From positions 153,740,845 through 153,804,844 of the forward strand of contig OW799233.1 in assembly GCA_941918925.1 (NCBI GenBank): DNA of 64,000 nt, given 5' to 3'. Shown one piece after another: positions 22,886 to 34,962 of the stretch. Every line of letters begins with the position of its first letter. Positions within the stretch are counted from its first letter, which is position 1. Made by a program: the position numbers and the translations under genes. The DNA is from Phyto melanocephala. Its lineage: Eukaryota > Arthropoda > Insecta > Diptera > Rhinophoridae. The notes beneath the pieces were generated by a model. The model did no database searches. It was not told the DNA's origin and saw only the letters and a program-made list of their open reading frames with translations.

Positions 22886-23415
22886 AGGGGTCCGCCAAAT
22901 TAGTTTTTTTTTTTTTGAAAATGCTATAAAAAAAAGTGTAGCTTCGGCTGTGTGGCACGTAGCGCCGTCCTGTTGAAACCAAATGTTGCCAATATTCTCC
23001 TCTTCAATTTTTGTGAACAAAAATTCGTTCAACATGACTCCTTGCTCATTTTCGAAGAAAAATTACCCAATTATGCCTCTGGACCAAAATCCGCACAAAA
23101 CAGTGACTCGTTTTGGGTGTATCGGATTTTCAATGTATGCGTGCGGGTTTTCTGTGCCCCAAATGCGACAATTTTGCTTGTTTACATACCCGCCAAGATC
23201 AAAATGAGCGTCATCTGAAAAGATGTTTTTTTTTTTGACAAAATCGGCCAAAGTAATGTCGCAATATTTCCCAGCGTTGTTCAAGCGTATACACAACCAT
23301 ATTCGTTCAGCAGAAGGATAAAACTAATTATCTGTCAAATCAGACATGAGCTAAGTGTTACCATTCACGAAATAAGCACTAGTTGAAATAAAAAAACGTT
23401 AGATGGCGGACCCTT
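22886..23415 (-). mobile_element. Mariner/Tc-like deletion derivative, copy 1
   Basis: Ends GGGGTCCGCCA... and ...TGGCGGACCC are terminal inverted repeats; TA occurs on both flanks within a few bases. On the minus strand the coding remnant joins the transposase start (VVYTLEQRWEILRHYF) almost directly to the first-Asp block (FSDDAHFDLGGYVNKQN, then PIHPKRVTV and GFWSRGIIG). The remnant fades out near 22940. The whole HTH-to-catalytic linker is deleted. The copy at 36449-37004 has the same junction. It sits inside the element starting at 22697. Confidence 0.88.
22940..23325 (-). pseudogene. Internally deleted mariner/Tc-like transposase
   Basis: The start MVVYTLEQRWEILRHYFGRF is readable from about 23310. 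It is followed, in a different frame after a poly-K run, by FSDDAHFDLGGYVNKQNCRI. It then continues through GTENPHAYIENPIHPKRVTV to the NGDRY-equivalent region. The first catalytic Asp (SDDAH) is present. The region carrying the second Asp is at the far left and frame-shifted. Only about half the usual 330-350 residues remain. Confidence 0.8.
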
Positions 23416-26400
23416 TGTATGCTTTATAGAGCTTCTTGAAAATTGCAATTCTTGTCAATGATGCAAAATTGTGGTTCGTAGATTGTTTTTATTTTTGGTT
23501 CCTTGGTCTTGGTCAAATAGTGTGTTTGGCGTCTTTATCGTATCTAGTCCCCCTAAATTTTTCAATTAATCTCTTCACAATTGACGAATTTAAGCCCTTT
23601 TTTCGACTATAATATGTATGAATTTTTCAAATTACTTTCACCTAGGTTTCATTATTTTTCAAAAATATTGTTTTTTTCAAAAGTTTTTAATTGAATTCAT
23701 ACAGGGATGGGAAATTAAATTTTTTTTTGCAGAATCAAAACGTAATTTTTTTAGTATTTTTTTTTCTCGCAAAATATAAAAATATTTTATATTTTTTATA
23801 TTATTTTTAACTAAAATATCTCTTTGGCATAGCATACGTCTTACCTTACGGTATTGTTATTGTTGTAATCTTTATTTCATTGATTATGAGGAAACGGCGA
23901 GATAACTTTTTTTTAAATTTTTTTTGCAGGTAAATGAAGATGTTATCTTTCGTTCATTTCGTACATTTCATATTCGTTGATATCTTTCTAATATTTAATT
24001 TTCTCAAATGAAAATTATTTAAACACATACACTCAAACATATGTGAGGTGTTTGGTTGAGTGTTTGAGTTTGTAGCGTGACCACAAACTATGCGGCTGTT
24101 TCAGTGTGGACACAAACCTTCGGCTGTTGTTTTGATTGATGAAATATTGAAATTTCGTATATTTACTTATGTATTTAAGTGAAACAAAATGTTAAATGTA
24201 AATTTGAATTTTACATGAATATAAATTTATAAAAAATATATGAAAAAATTAATTCCTAAATTTTTATGTTAAATGAAAGTGCTGCCAAGTAGGCAAAATA
24301 ACAATGCTGCTTGATGCTGTTTGACAGCAGGAACTATCAAATAAATAAATTCATTTGATTATATTATTTAGCATTTATTGTTAAACATATATGTTTTCTG
24401 TCTTATTGGATGGCGTATTCTACGTTAAACTTAATGGCCGTGTCTCTGACACAGCCTGCCGAAGCTCTCGGACAACTGTCTGCTGTTTTTTTTATCTTTG
24501 TTAAAAATTTTTACTAAATATATTTCTAAAATATTTTGAGTAGCTCTGTAATATTAAATCAACTTTCCCATTCCTGAGTTTTTTTTTTGCCTGAAATTTA
24601 ATTACAACTGATACAACAAAAATTGTGTTTACAAGTAAATAAATCAAAACTGTATTTCAATACACAATACAGAATACAATATAGAGTTGTGAATTGAACA
24701 AATATATTTTTGATTTATTTAAAATTAAAAAATAAATAAGTAATAAAAAAAGTTTAACTAAAAATTTAACACATTGATTTAATATTTTTTAGTCCTTCTC
24801 TTGCAATAAACTCTGGGGTTACTTGAGATCTCAATCGATTAAAGCGATCTTAAAGCGCCTTATCGAGTGTTAAGTGTGAGAACAGGGTAAAGAAAATAAT
24901 ATTTCGCAAATTAATAAATTTTCCCTAAAATGGAAGTGCATATTTTTGCTTATTTATGATTTGTATTTTTTTTCCTTTTTGTTTTGCGTTAAAAATCACT
25001 GTCACGAAAAACGTTTACCTAAATAAATTTCCATACAATTTTGTAAAATTAATATATGTATGTACATACAACAAAAGAAAAAAATTGTTTAAAAACGCAC
25101 CGACCAACCACAAAATCTTTTTGAAAACAAATAAATTAAATATAACCATTGAACAATACATACACAAAAGAATTTCTTTATTGATCTAGCGAGTCTAGAT
25201 GACGAAACTGATCCCAACAAAATCTTTTCAACGTTTTTATTCGAATAATTATAACTTGACATTTATTCGAATTTTATATTTTGAATTTACTTTAAGTTAT
25301 ATTTTATTTTGAATCAAGTTCATGTATTCTATTATTTAACTTCCTAATACTATGTTCACACACGCGCCTTAATTGTCAATTTATAATATTCTCTCAATTA
25401 AAGACCATACTGAAAATTACTTATAAATTGAGCAATATATACTTAATTGTTTCACTTATTGTCCAAAACTCGAAAGACAACTCTTGAGAAGTATTTTCAG
25501 TGAGAAGAAATTTCTATAGGTGGCATTTCTAATGTTAAATAAATAAATATACAAAAAATTAAAAGTAAAAAAATGGAAAATGGTTGATGGAAAATTTAAT
25601 AAAATGTTTGAATAAAGTCAAATACATATTTATATTATAAATATAATTGTAAATATATTTTATAAACAGGAAAAGAACTGAACAGAAGGCATTATTTGAT
25701 TCGGTATAAATACATCGTTTTTTTAGAGTTATTCAATGCTAATGGAGTAAGATAAATTGAGTATGTGTGAACACTTATTTTAATTGCTCAATCAACGCTA
25801 AATTGAAACAATTAAAAATATCTGTCTAAACAGGGTATAAAACATTTTCTAAATCAAATTAAATTGCAAACATTTGAGGATTATTTAAAAATATTATTAC
25901 AATTAAATTTAATTAACAAAATGTTTTAGGTAGTTAAATAATACATCAAATAAGCTTAAGCCAGAATAAACAATATTTTACAATAAATTTTTATTTGAAG
26001 ATATATTTGAATATTGCTTATAGTGTAAATTGCTGTTATGTCAGTGCATGCTTATATTTCTTACTAATTTTTTTTTAGTTTTTGTTTTCTATTTGCTCTG
26101 AAAACTGAAGCCATTAATTTTCAATATAAAGTTTCCGGTATATTATCTTAGATATCAAGGTGCATCCTCATCAAATTTAATCAAAATCCATTTAGTAGTT
26201 TTTTATCCCATTGAGTTTAGGAAGATAAACAGAAAGGCAGACTGACAGAAAGACAGACTGACAGGCATAAATAGATCATAAAAAGTGAAAATTTGTATTT
26301 TATATTTTTGACTATATGTGAAAGGGACTTAAGGGAAAAAAAAAACAATTTGCACTTTTTTTTTTGACGTGGACAATTTTCATTTTTTCCCCCTACTAAA

Positions 26401-28414
26401 TTAACAAAATAACTTGATTTTACGAAACTTTAAAAAAATTTATTTTTTTCCTTATGAACAATTAAAAAAAATAGAAAAATCATTTAATTTTTAAAATGGC
26501 TCTCCTCAACAAAACCTATTTTTACCCTTAGGTCCCTTTCTCTATGCGCTGTCACATATATACAGCCATAAATTTTTTTTTAAATATATTTCATGTATAA
26601 ACCCAGTTTTTTACAATCCAATTAAAAGTATTGATATAAATAAGGATTTTATAAAATTTTATTCAGTTCTAGCTAAGCCCGGCCAGCACAGGTGGTCAAA
26701 AGCTTGATCTGTTTGCATGATAGAATATATACAAATTAAAAATTGCTTATGCATTTAATGGGCGCATAAAACACATTTCATTTAGCGTATACACTTTCTT
26801 CCGGTCCCAATTTATCAATGTTCCAATTAAATAATTTCGTTATTGTAATACACCGCTTACACCTTCAAATTAAACTTTTCAAGCTCTTAATCTTGTTGGT
26901 GAGTGAGAATATGAGTGGGGGAGTACAGAGAACTCCCCCACCCACTAGCACTAGCACTAGCAATTTTTTCTCATTCCCATATCTAATCTAATCACACAAA
27001 CACACATGATAATATAAGCACACATGTTAATATTTCAAAGTCTAAACACCAAAAAACAGTTTAAAGAGATTCAAAGACAATATGTCAAACTAAAATTAGA
27101 ACGTGTTAAAGGTGGGCAGTCAATTATTTTATTTATTTTCATGTGAAAGTAATCAAATCAGTATAAGCTATAAATTAAAAAAAAAATCTGTGGTTTTAGC
27201 TACAAAACTTTGGTGTCCCAACTAAAACTTACGATCCGCTATAAATGTTGGTGATGGCAATCAAAAATGTTTTCTCGTTGTTTCATAATTAATTAATTCA
27301 GTGATTTGTCACAGAATGTCTTAATTTGAAAGAAACATTTTTAGTTCAGCTTTAAAAAGGATTTTGAAAACTCTATCAAAACTAAAAACCATTTACATAA
27401 CATTATTTCTAAGCTTATATAACAAATAAAAAGGCCACCATGGCAACACTGACTATAATTAAACAACTCCTCAAGCGACTAGTTTTGTGTCATTTCTTTT
27501 CGTCAAGAAATATTTGTACAAAAACAAGCAAAAAAACACATTTTTGAAATATTATGCAAAAGACAAAAATTAAATATAATTTAATTCAAACAAAAATTTG
27601 AATCGAGTTTTGTAATTTAATATAAACAAAAATTTTAAACGAGTTTTGTATATATTTTTTTAAATGTAGTTTACCGCTCGGCACCACAACTTTTTATTGA
27701 ATTTCCTATACATTGAGTTAGATGATCGTACAAAATTTTATTTGCAAATATTTTAAACATTTCTTGTAATTGTTTATACGTATATGTATGTATGTGTGTC
27801 TTTGCAATTGCTACACATCTTTAAATATTTAACAAAATATAAACCAAATATTATTTATAACTTATTGTACATTTTTTTAAAGATTTTATTTGTCCTGTTT
27901 TAATTTAAATAAATTTCTCATTCATCAATGATGTTTTAATTTGTGTTTCTTATGTTTTAGATTGTAATTTGTTTTTTTTTTAAATAAATTTTTACTATTT
28001 TTTGTTAATAGACTTAACAACTAGTAAGTTATTCATGGTGATAATTGGTACTTTATTTATATTTTTTTATATAAATTTTTCTATTTATTATTATTAATAG
28101 GCGACCAGATGTTACCTGAAAATAGATAAGAAAAAAATTTAGAATTTATTAGAATTGTATTAAAATAAATTTAAATTTATTTATAAAACTTTTAGCAATA
28201 TTAAATATCTGTATTTAATTCAATATTCGTAAAGTTAAAGATTTTAATAAAACTAAGGAAATTGTCTTTTATAGAATAAAAATATTATAAGTAGGCAGCA
28301 GATTATAAACGCTTGGCTCCCTAAAAGTAGGCAAGCAAAATTATTTAAAATTTATATTAAATCGAATTTTTATTTATCGAACCTTTCGGTTTAAACTTAT
28401 AGTTAAATTTTAAT
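23416..28414. other. Long A/T-rich stretch, no gene seen
   Basis: No host exon recognised in about 5 kb. Weak features: CAGGGATGGGAAA at 23704 and TTTCCCATTCCTG near 24565-24577 could be ends of a decayed hAT element, but no 8-bp duplication is seen. A GACAGACTGACAG tract is at 26235-26265. CTAGCTAAGCCCGGC at 26669 resembles the Helitron 3' end. Confidence 0.45.
26311..26570. repeat. Imperfect terminal inverted repeat element
   Basis: The left side has TATATGTGAAAGGGACTTAAGGG and the right CCCTTAGGTCCCTTTC...GTCACATATA, roughly reverse complementary over about 24-30 bases. The interior is A/T-rich. It may be an old MITE. No target duplication is clear. Confidence 0.5.
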
Positions 28415-28665
28415 TCAGGCTTGAGTTCATATTATTATTATTTTAACGCAATGGACCTTATTGGTCTCCGAGTGTGGTTGTAGGAGGCAGATACTGCTTT
28501 CTGAATCCCCCTTTCCTACAATGAGTTCATATTAACGTTGTTCTAATTGAAACAAAGAATTTTTAATTGTGATAAATGAAAGAATAATCTGAAAAATTGT
28601 ATTTTTTAACGACACTAATCGAAACTAGCTACGATTTCATCGTCAGCACTCTTTGATCGGAAGTT
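28415..28665. repeat. Dispersed repeat shared with 37748-37900
   Basis: It contains CAGGCTTGAGTTCA, AATGAAAGAATAATCTGAAAA, GACACTAATCGA and TCATCGTCAGCACTCTTTGATCGG in order. The same words occur in reverse complement and the same order at 37748-37900. The family is not recognised. It is split by the 87-bp LINE tail insertion, and a Helitron begins just after it. Confidence 0.7.
28435..28521 (-). mobile_element. 87-bp 5'-truncated retroelement tail with 13-bp duplication
   Basis: It is flanked by exact 13-bp direct repeats TGAGTTCATATTA (28422-28434 and 28522-28534). The insert begins TTATTATTTTAACG on the plus strand, that is, it ends in an (AAT)n tail on the minus strand. It contains GGTCTCCGAGTGTGGTTGTAGG. 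This is the expected product of target-primed reverse transcription stopping after less than 90 bases. A related sequence lies at 48902-48968. Confidence 0.85.
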
Positions 28666-28675
28666 ACATGTTATA

Positions 28676-29173
28676 TCTATATATATAAAATGAAACTCTG
28701 TCTGTCTGTGTGTGAATTATCTATAGACTTTGAAACCGTAAAGCCGATCGGACTCAAACTTTGGCAAGTTGTTGTACACATTCCAGGGAGTGTTTAGGGG
28801 TGGTAAACAGTGGGCGGGGTTACGCCCATAAAAAATAAGTTATAATTTTTAGCTACTTGCACTGGACCGATTTTTCTGAAACTTTGCACACATATTGAGC
28901 TATCATGACTTTATAATTTCGTGATTAGAAAAGTGGACAGGGCAACGCCCATAAAAAAAAAATTATAATTTGAGGTACTTGCACTGGACCGATTTTTCTG
29001 AAACTTTTCGCACATATTGAGCTGTCATGACAATTGCGTGATTAGAAAAGTGGGCAGTGTCACGCCCATAAAAAAGTTATCATTTTTAGCTTCTTGCACT
29101 TGATATCCAATTAAAATTCAGAATGCATTTTTATTCATTAAGGGGCGTAGCAACGCGCGCCGAGCTTGGCTAG
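28676..29173 (+). mobile_element. Non-autonomous Helitron, complete
   Basis: 5' A|TCTATATATATAAAATGAAA and 3' CGCGCGCCGAGCTTGGCTAG|T give the Helitron signature (TC...CTAG, A|T site, no duplication). After the leader it carries three units with GGGCGGGGTTACGCCC-type cores and CACTGGACCGATTTTTCTGA. It matches 6601-7220 in ends and units. Confidence 0.9.
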
Positions 29174-31159
29174 TATTTATATAAAATCAAGAACTTTAAG
29201 TTTGCATTATCAGATTTTATTATTTAGTAGAATATCAGTGAAAATTTGTTTTCTAATTTTATTTTCGTTTTATAAATGGATAAAGATGTCATTAGTTTTT
29301 AGATAATGCAAAAGTCCAAAAAACGTAAGTTATACTTAAGTGCAACTTTTATATAATCTAATTAATTCTTATTTTAATTTTATTTTGACTACTTTAGATT
29401 ATCCCAGTAGTATAATTAGTAGCGGTGCTAATACACAGGAAAGTAATAAATATTGCAATCATTACATGCAAGAGGGTAAAAAAATTTACCAAAAAACACG
29501 ATTTTTTGCACTAAGTGTGCAACCCCAGTATGCCAGCAACATTCCCAAATACATAATGCATGTTTCAGTTGTTAAAGCCACACAACTGGTGCAGGATATT
29601 TAAGATTCAGACCAGTCAAATAAGCTTTTTATTAAGAATTAAATCGTGTATCTGCTTAATACGCCACATTTACACAAATTGCTTTAATCAAGTAAATTTA
29701 ATTACTGCAACAAAGTCAATAAAGGTTCCCCAAAGTATTGTTTAAAATAACCCGAAAAAAGATCTATAAGTCTGTGACAGCTTAAGGACACAACATTAAT
29801 TTTTAATTCATTTACCTTCTGCAAGAGAGAGAGAGAGAGGGAGAGAGTGAGAGAGTAATAATATGGCTAAACATCATTTATCCTCTTAATTCAAGCAGAA
29901 TTTATTAATGATTTTTCAGTAGCAACGTATACACAAGCCAATAAAGAGGAAGATAAAAACTTACAAAATTACAATTTTATCCCCAAATTAATTTAGACAA
30001 AAGTTTTTTTTTTTTTTGCCAAATACCAACAAAAAAGTGTCAGCTATCAAAGACTTCCTTACCTTACAAGAAAAAGTTTAAAACAAATTTTTTTTTGTCA
30101 CATTTTTTTTTCGAACCTCACCAAACAGCTATTAAAGCATGCCAACTTGTTCATCAATATTTTATTGAATTACTTAAGGAAAAAATGAAACTTTTTTTCT
30201 GCTGTCTAAAGAAAAGAAAGAATTTTAATAATAAAAGCTTAAATAGAACTTAGACACACACTCAACATACTATTTGTGGTAGCGAAATGGCGTTAATTTT
30301 ATGGCAATTTGATTTTTTTTTCTGCTTTTTTGAAATTCCACCAACAGATACTTGTATCGTAGAGGAGTGTTGAAGGAAAAAAAAAAAATGTCAAAGTATG
30401 TATTTGACACTTGAAGGAAAGTATCATGTATTCTCTGCTCACATCACAATGCCGGTGGTTTATAAAATATGTATTTTGCAATATTAAAAGAAAAGTAAAA
30501 TGCTGCAAGTGTTTTTGAGGGTGACAATATTTATTAAATGATTTTTTAGCTTTTTTTTCTTGTTCCTGAGGGGAATAAACGTTTACCTAAGCAGCTTTCA
30601 GTGATCAAAAGTAGTACAAATACCGTAAAGAGGTTAATAGAATGCAAATGAGAACAAAAGGGCCTTCTTCTTCTTTACGTGACAATCCTTAAAATAATGA
30701 AGTTTTAGTCATTTATTTTAAATTTTTTTGTTTTTCGTTTCCTATAGCAATTATAGGTCTGGGTATTTTTGGTATTTTGGGGCATACTTTAGAAAACAAT
30801 TTGAACGCCATCAGGGGGGGTCAAATTACCGCATTCGAACGCTTTCAAAATTTTACTCAAACTAAGGAATCCTGTGTGGTTTTGGTATGAAAATTCAAAT
30901 TAGAATTTTTAAATTTCTATCAAATGCCGTAATTTTCCTTAGGTGTGTTATAGGCATATCTTAAACAAAAGTGTTTCGATAAGTGTTCGTGTAGTTTATT
31001 TGACGCTCTATCAGAGACATACATACAAATAATTTCGTCAATCAGCATTTAAATTTTAAGTTCGTGGTGATCGATTGTAAGCACGCTATTATTGAATGAT
31101 TGTTAAATTATGTTTATTGGTTGCACTTGTCAATGAAAACAAAACAAAAATTACCACAA
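29174..31159. other. A/T-rich gap, no gene seen
   Basis: No gene recognised. The 87-residue open frame at 29340-29603 has no motif I know. A (GA)n tract is listed separately. Confidence 0.45.
29824..29855. repeat. (GA)n microsatellite
   Basis: An interrupted GA/GAGG tract of about 32 bases. Confidence 0.9.
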
Positions 31160-31982
31160 AAAAAACTTTGGCAAGTTATTGTACACATTTCAGGGATTGT
31201 TTATGGGTGGTAAAAAGTGGGCGGGGCTGCGCCCATAAAAAATGTTATTATTTTTAGCTACTTGCACCAAATCGAGTTTTCTGAATCTTTGCACACATAT
31301 TGAGCTGTTATCACTATATAATTTCGTAATTAGGAAAGTGGTCGGGGCCACGCCCATAAAAAAAAGTTATAATTTTGAGGTATATGCACTGGACTAATTT
31401 TTCTGAAATTTTGCACACATATTCAACTGTCATGATTATATAGTTTCGTGTTTAAAAAAGTGGGCAGTGCCACGCCCATAAAAAAGTTACAAGTTTTAGC
31501 TTATTGCACTTTACCGATTTTTCTGAAACTTTGCACACGTTTTGAGCTGTCATGACTATATATTTTGGTAATTAAAAAAGTGGGCAGTGCCATCCCCATT
31601 AAAAATAATTTATTAATTTCAGCTATTTCCACGCATTCCAATGGTTCCCACAGATTTGCCTTTCAACTTCAAGCGACTACAGTTTCCGGTTCGCCTTGCC
31701 TTCGCTATTACCATCAACAAAACACAAGAACAATCTCTGCGTGTTGCAGAATTGAATTGGGAAAATCCATGCTTTTGACATGGCCAGCTGTCGATCGTCG
31801 CATGCTTCAGAGTGGAAACACCAAAAAATTTCGTTCATTTTTATAGCAAATGAAAAAACCAAAAAAATTGTATACCCACTTGCATTACAATAAAATTGAA
31901 TAAAATATTATTTTTAATATTAAAATTCAGAATGCATTTTTATTCATTAGGGGGCGTAGCAACGCTCGACGGGCTTGGCTAG
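31160..31982 (+). mobile_element. 5'-truncated Helitron with helicase remnant
   Basis: It lacks the 5' TC leader and begins in the family sequence AAACTTTGGCAAGTT. It carries four units with GGGCGGGGCTGCGCCC-type cores. It then includes the end of the Helitron helicase gene and finishes GACGGGCTTGGCTAG|T. It links the short non-autonomous copies to their coding ancestor: the 3' end and tandem units are shared, while the helicase fragment is present only here. Confidence 0.88.
31632..31853 (+). pseudogene. Helitron Rep/helicase, last 74 codons with a premature stop
   Basis: The frame starting at 31632 reads RIPMVPTDLPF, FKRLQFPVRLAFAITINKTQ, EQSL, NWENPCF, stop, HGQLSIVACFRVETPKNF and ends at TGA 31851-31853. 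The FPVRLAFAMTINKSQGQSL and CFSHGQLYVACSRV blocks are the C-terminal motifs of the Pif1-type helicase in insect Helitron transposases. The internal stop (31776-31778) stands where the family has Ser. The usual Gly of the QGQSL loop is Glu. The nuclease and most of the helicase are missing. It cannot support movement, but it identifies the autonomous family. Confidence 0.92.
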
Positions 31983-33850
31983 TGCTAAATAAGACGTAAA
32001 TAATTTGGTTTGTGTCCGTAGACTCAGGTCTAAAAAAAAACAGGCCCTGCTTGACGGGCGACCTTTTTCACTCATTTAACAGCACTGCTTTATTATGTTT
32101 AATATTGAGATTTATGATGCATAAGGACAATGTGTTCTTTTTTCAACTTCTTATTATTTTTTTATGTTTTGTCAACCTAAATACTCACTTGAGATACAGT
32201 TGTGTGTAATAAGAAGGCACGTTTTAAATATTTTTTTTTTTTACAAACAATGAAAAAACCATGTCAACTTTATCTTTTGTGGTTTCTACAAGTTTTTTTT
32301 TTCAAGACTTTAATTTATTATTTATTGCAACAAAGGGGGATTTTACTATACCTTGTTTGTGTGTGTGTAAATATATTTCTATAGAAATTATTACAGCAAG
32401 ATGTTAAATTAACAAGCCCGCATTTTAAAGTTTTAGCGTCTTTAGCGTTTTTTTTTTTTTTCTTTTCTTTTCTTTTTTTAAAATATGTACATACATACAT
32501 ACACAGCATATTGTTTGACGTCCTTAAAACTTGAAAAAAAGAAGAAGAAAAATATAATTGTAACATTGTATTACGAATTAAAAATCTCAACATTTTAAAG
32601 TCCCTTGCAGTGAGTTTGATGCTCCAGGATTTAGCAGTGCCACGGCAACATTGTTTTAATGAGAATTTTTTTTTTGGTTAATAAATATACATACAAAAAA
32701 TACTCTCTTAAAAGTCATTTTGATGTTTGACATTTATAGTCTTCTGTGTCAAGTGTTGTGAGTTTTTTTTCTTCGTTCATAATAAGCCAATAAATTGTGC
32801 GATAATAGAGTGTTTTTATTGCATTCAAGAAGTATATTCCTAAGGGTGTATTCATGTATGTTTGTTTGTTGTACGTTGCGTGTAGAAAGAACATTTCAAT
32901 TTATAAAATTAATTTGATTTTAAATTGTGGAAACCTCAAGACTATTAAGAGAAATGTAGTAAAATGTTAAAATATTTTCGCTGCAAAATTACTGCGTTGA
33001 CAAATTCTTGAGACACAATTCTTTGGGATTTATTTTATTCAGAATTCACATAAAATTATTTTTTTATTACTATAACCCTTAAATCATTTGTCAATGTTTT
33101 TATTTATTGTTTCCTTTTTTGGTGAAATCCGTTCAGTCATAATTGCTTACAAATTGTCAACAGTTTTATAACATTAACCCTTAAATGGCACACAAAATAT
33201 GAGTGAGGAAGAAGAAAAGAAAAACATCTTTTTAATCGCTTGATTTACAAAACCACTTAAAATACAACATAAAAAACCATCATGCCACATTATGAACGAC
33301 GACCGTACTCACAACAAAAAAATCATATTTTTGTCTATTCATTCCTTGTTCTGACTTAGGACGAAAACACAATTGCGTTCAAGTCATGACAAGTGTGGTT
33401 GAAGCAACAAATGATTTAATACACAGACAGAAATTATGACATATTTCGAATGTTGTCTTTTGTGAGTAGACATTATAATAAAGTTTTATTAAAAAATATT
33501 GTTAGCAGGGTTGTTAACTGACCCGGTTGAATGGTATGTGGCTTAACAAAAATATGGCACATTTCTTTTCATATAAGAAAGGCGATCACTTAGTAAAGTG
33601 TGTGGTTAAAAGATCAGAAAAAGGTTAGGTTAGCTATGCTGATGGACACAAGGACCATCCCACTAAAGTTAATAACTGGTTTCTATATGACATCTGAATC
33701 AGTAGATGTTAAGTGATTAGTTTAAGACCAATCCGTTGCACCAAGAAACGAGTTTATCGTTTAAGATCTATGTGAGCTACATGCAGAGAAAAACCCTGGT
33801 CTTGTCAGTCATATTATATTTTGTTATCGAAAACAAACTATAGTTTTTTT
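31983..33850. other. A/T-rich gap, no gene seen
   Basis: No coding structure recognised. A GGTTAGGTTAGCTATG stretch at 33624 followed by about 150 bases of higher G+C looks like an old repeat, but I cannot name it. Confidence 0.45.
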
Positions 33851-34962
33851 TATATACCTGCCACTAAAAAATGGTGGGGGTATATTAATTTTGTCATTCC
33901 GTTTGTAACACATCGAAATATCCATTAAAGACCGCATAAAGTTTCATTTTCTGACGATCTAGCTATTTCCGTCCGTCTGTTGAAAGAACGATAGAGGTCG
34001 GACCGAAAAAGCACAAGGTTTGTTTGGTATTGAAAATGGGCTAAATCGGAATATAAGGAAGAGAGTTATAACTCGTAATGCAAGAGTAGGTAAACAAAAT
34101 CCATGTCCTTCCAACATCGAATAAAATGCAATTGTGTTCAATCGCATTAACGTAGAGCCATGAAATTTCGGATGTATATTTTCTGAGTAAAAAAATATTT
34201 TTTCTTAAGTCTATGACTTTGAAAAGGAGTTATACATCAAAATGTACGAAAATTTATAGCGCGCAGTGTACTTTTCGGTATGTTCAAAATTTAAAACGTA
34301 ATAAAACTGACAAAATTAGATGTATGATTCTGAAATTTGGCAAACATTTGATTTTTGATTTGTACTAACGGAAACTAGATGTGACACGCCTACTTTCACG
34401 CCCACCTCCCAATAAATGCTTTATATCAAGTTTATGTAATTTCTTTATGACTAAAGATTTTAAAAGAAGAAAGGAAGAAACTATTTCGACACGCCTACTA
34501 TAACGCCCACTTTTCACGTAATCTACTGTTAATGAAATTTAAAAGCTCATAAAACCGACAAAATTTAAGGTATATTGATGAAATTTTGTACATATAGCTT
34601 TCTAGTCAATGTCACTGTTATGCCAGAAAGAAGGTGACACGCCCTCTTTACCTCCCATATAACGCTTTACCTTAAATTCATATAATTTTTCTATGGACAA
34701 AGTTGTGGAAGAATAAAGGACTATATTGAAATATCTCAGTTGTATTTGTTAGCAGAAACAATATTGACACGCCTACTTTTATTGAACGACTAAATTTACA
34801 AAAATATTTTAAAAGTATATCGAAGCATATTTTAGTATAAAGAGATTATTCCATTGCGATTACTGTTAACAACAAAATAATAAATTTTTTGTTATAAAAG
34901 TATATCAAATTGGTGATGAGTATAAAAAATTCGGCACAGCTGCATATAGTGCTCTTACTTGT
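33851..34962 (+). mobile_element. Family C (mini-me/DINE-like) element
   Basis: The 5' end is a hairpin, TATACCTGCCACTA...TGGTGGGGGTATATT. The 3' end has the family hairpin TTCGGCACAGCTG and tip TAGTGCTCTTACTTGT. The interior has CCGTCCGTCTGTTGAAAG, TTGAAAATGGGCTAAATCGG and several units containing ACACGCCTAC and CGCCCACCTCCC. It is related to A and B by the head hairpin and the TATACCC/GGGTATA ends, with a different body. Confidence 0.8.

Noticed and set aside
23704..24577. hAT-like pair CAGGGATGGGAAA and TTTCCCATTCCTG
   Set aside because: No 8-bp duplication, only about 12 matching bases and no coding remnant. It could be chance.
26669..26690. CTAGCTAAGCCCGGCC as a Helitron 3' end (also CTAGCTGAACCCGG at 54013)
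   Set aside because: Only the last bases resemble the family end. No body or opposite end is found.
31565..31862. Open frames on both strands over the Helitron 3' region
   Set aside because: They are out-of-frame shadows of the helicase remnant at 31632-31853, which alone matches family motifs.
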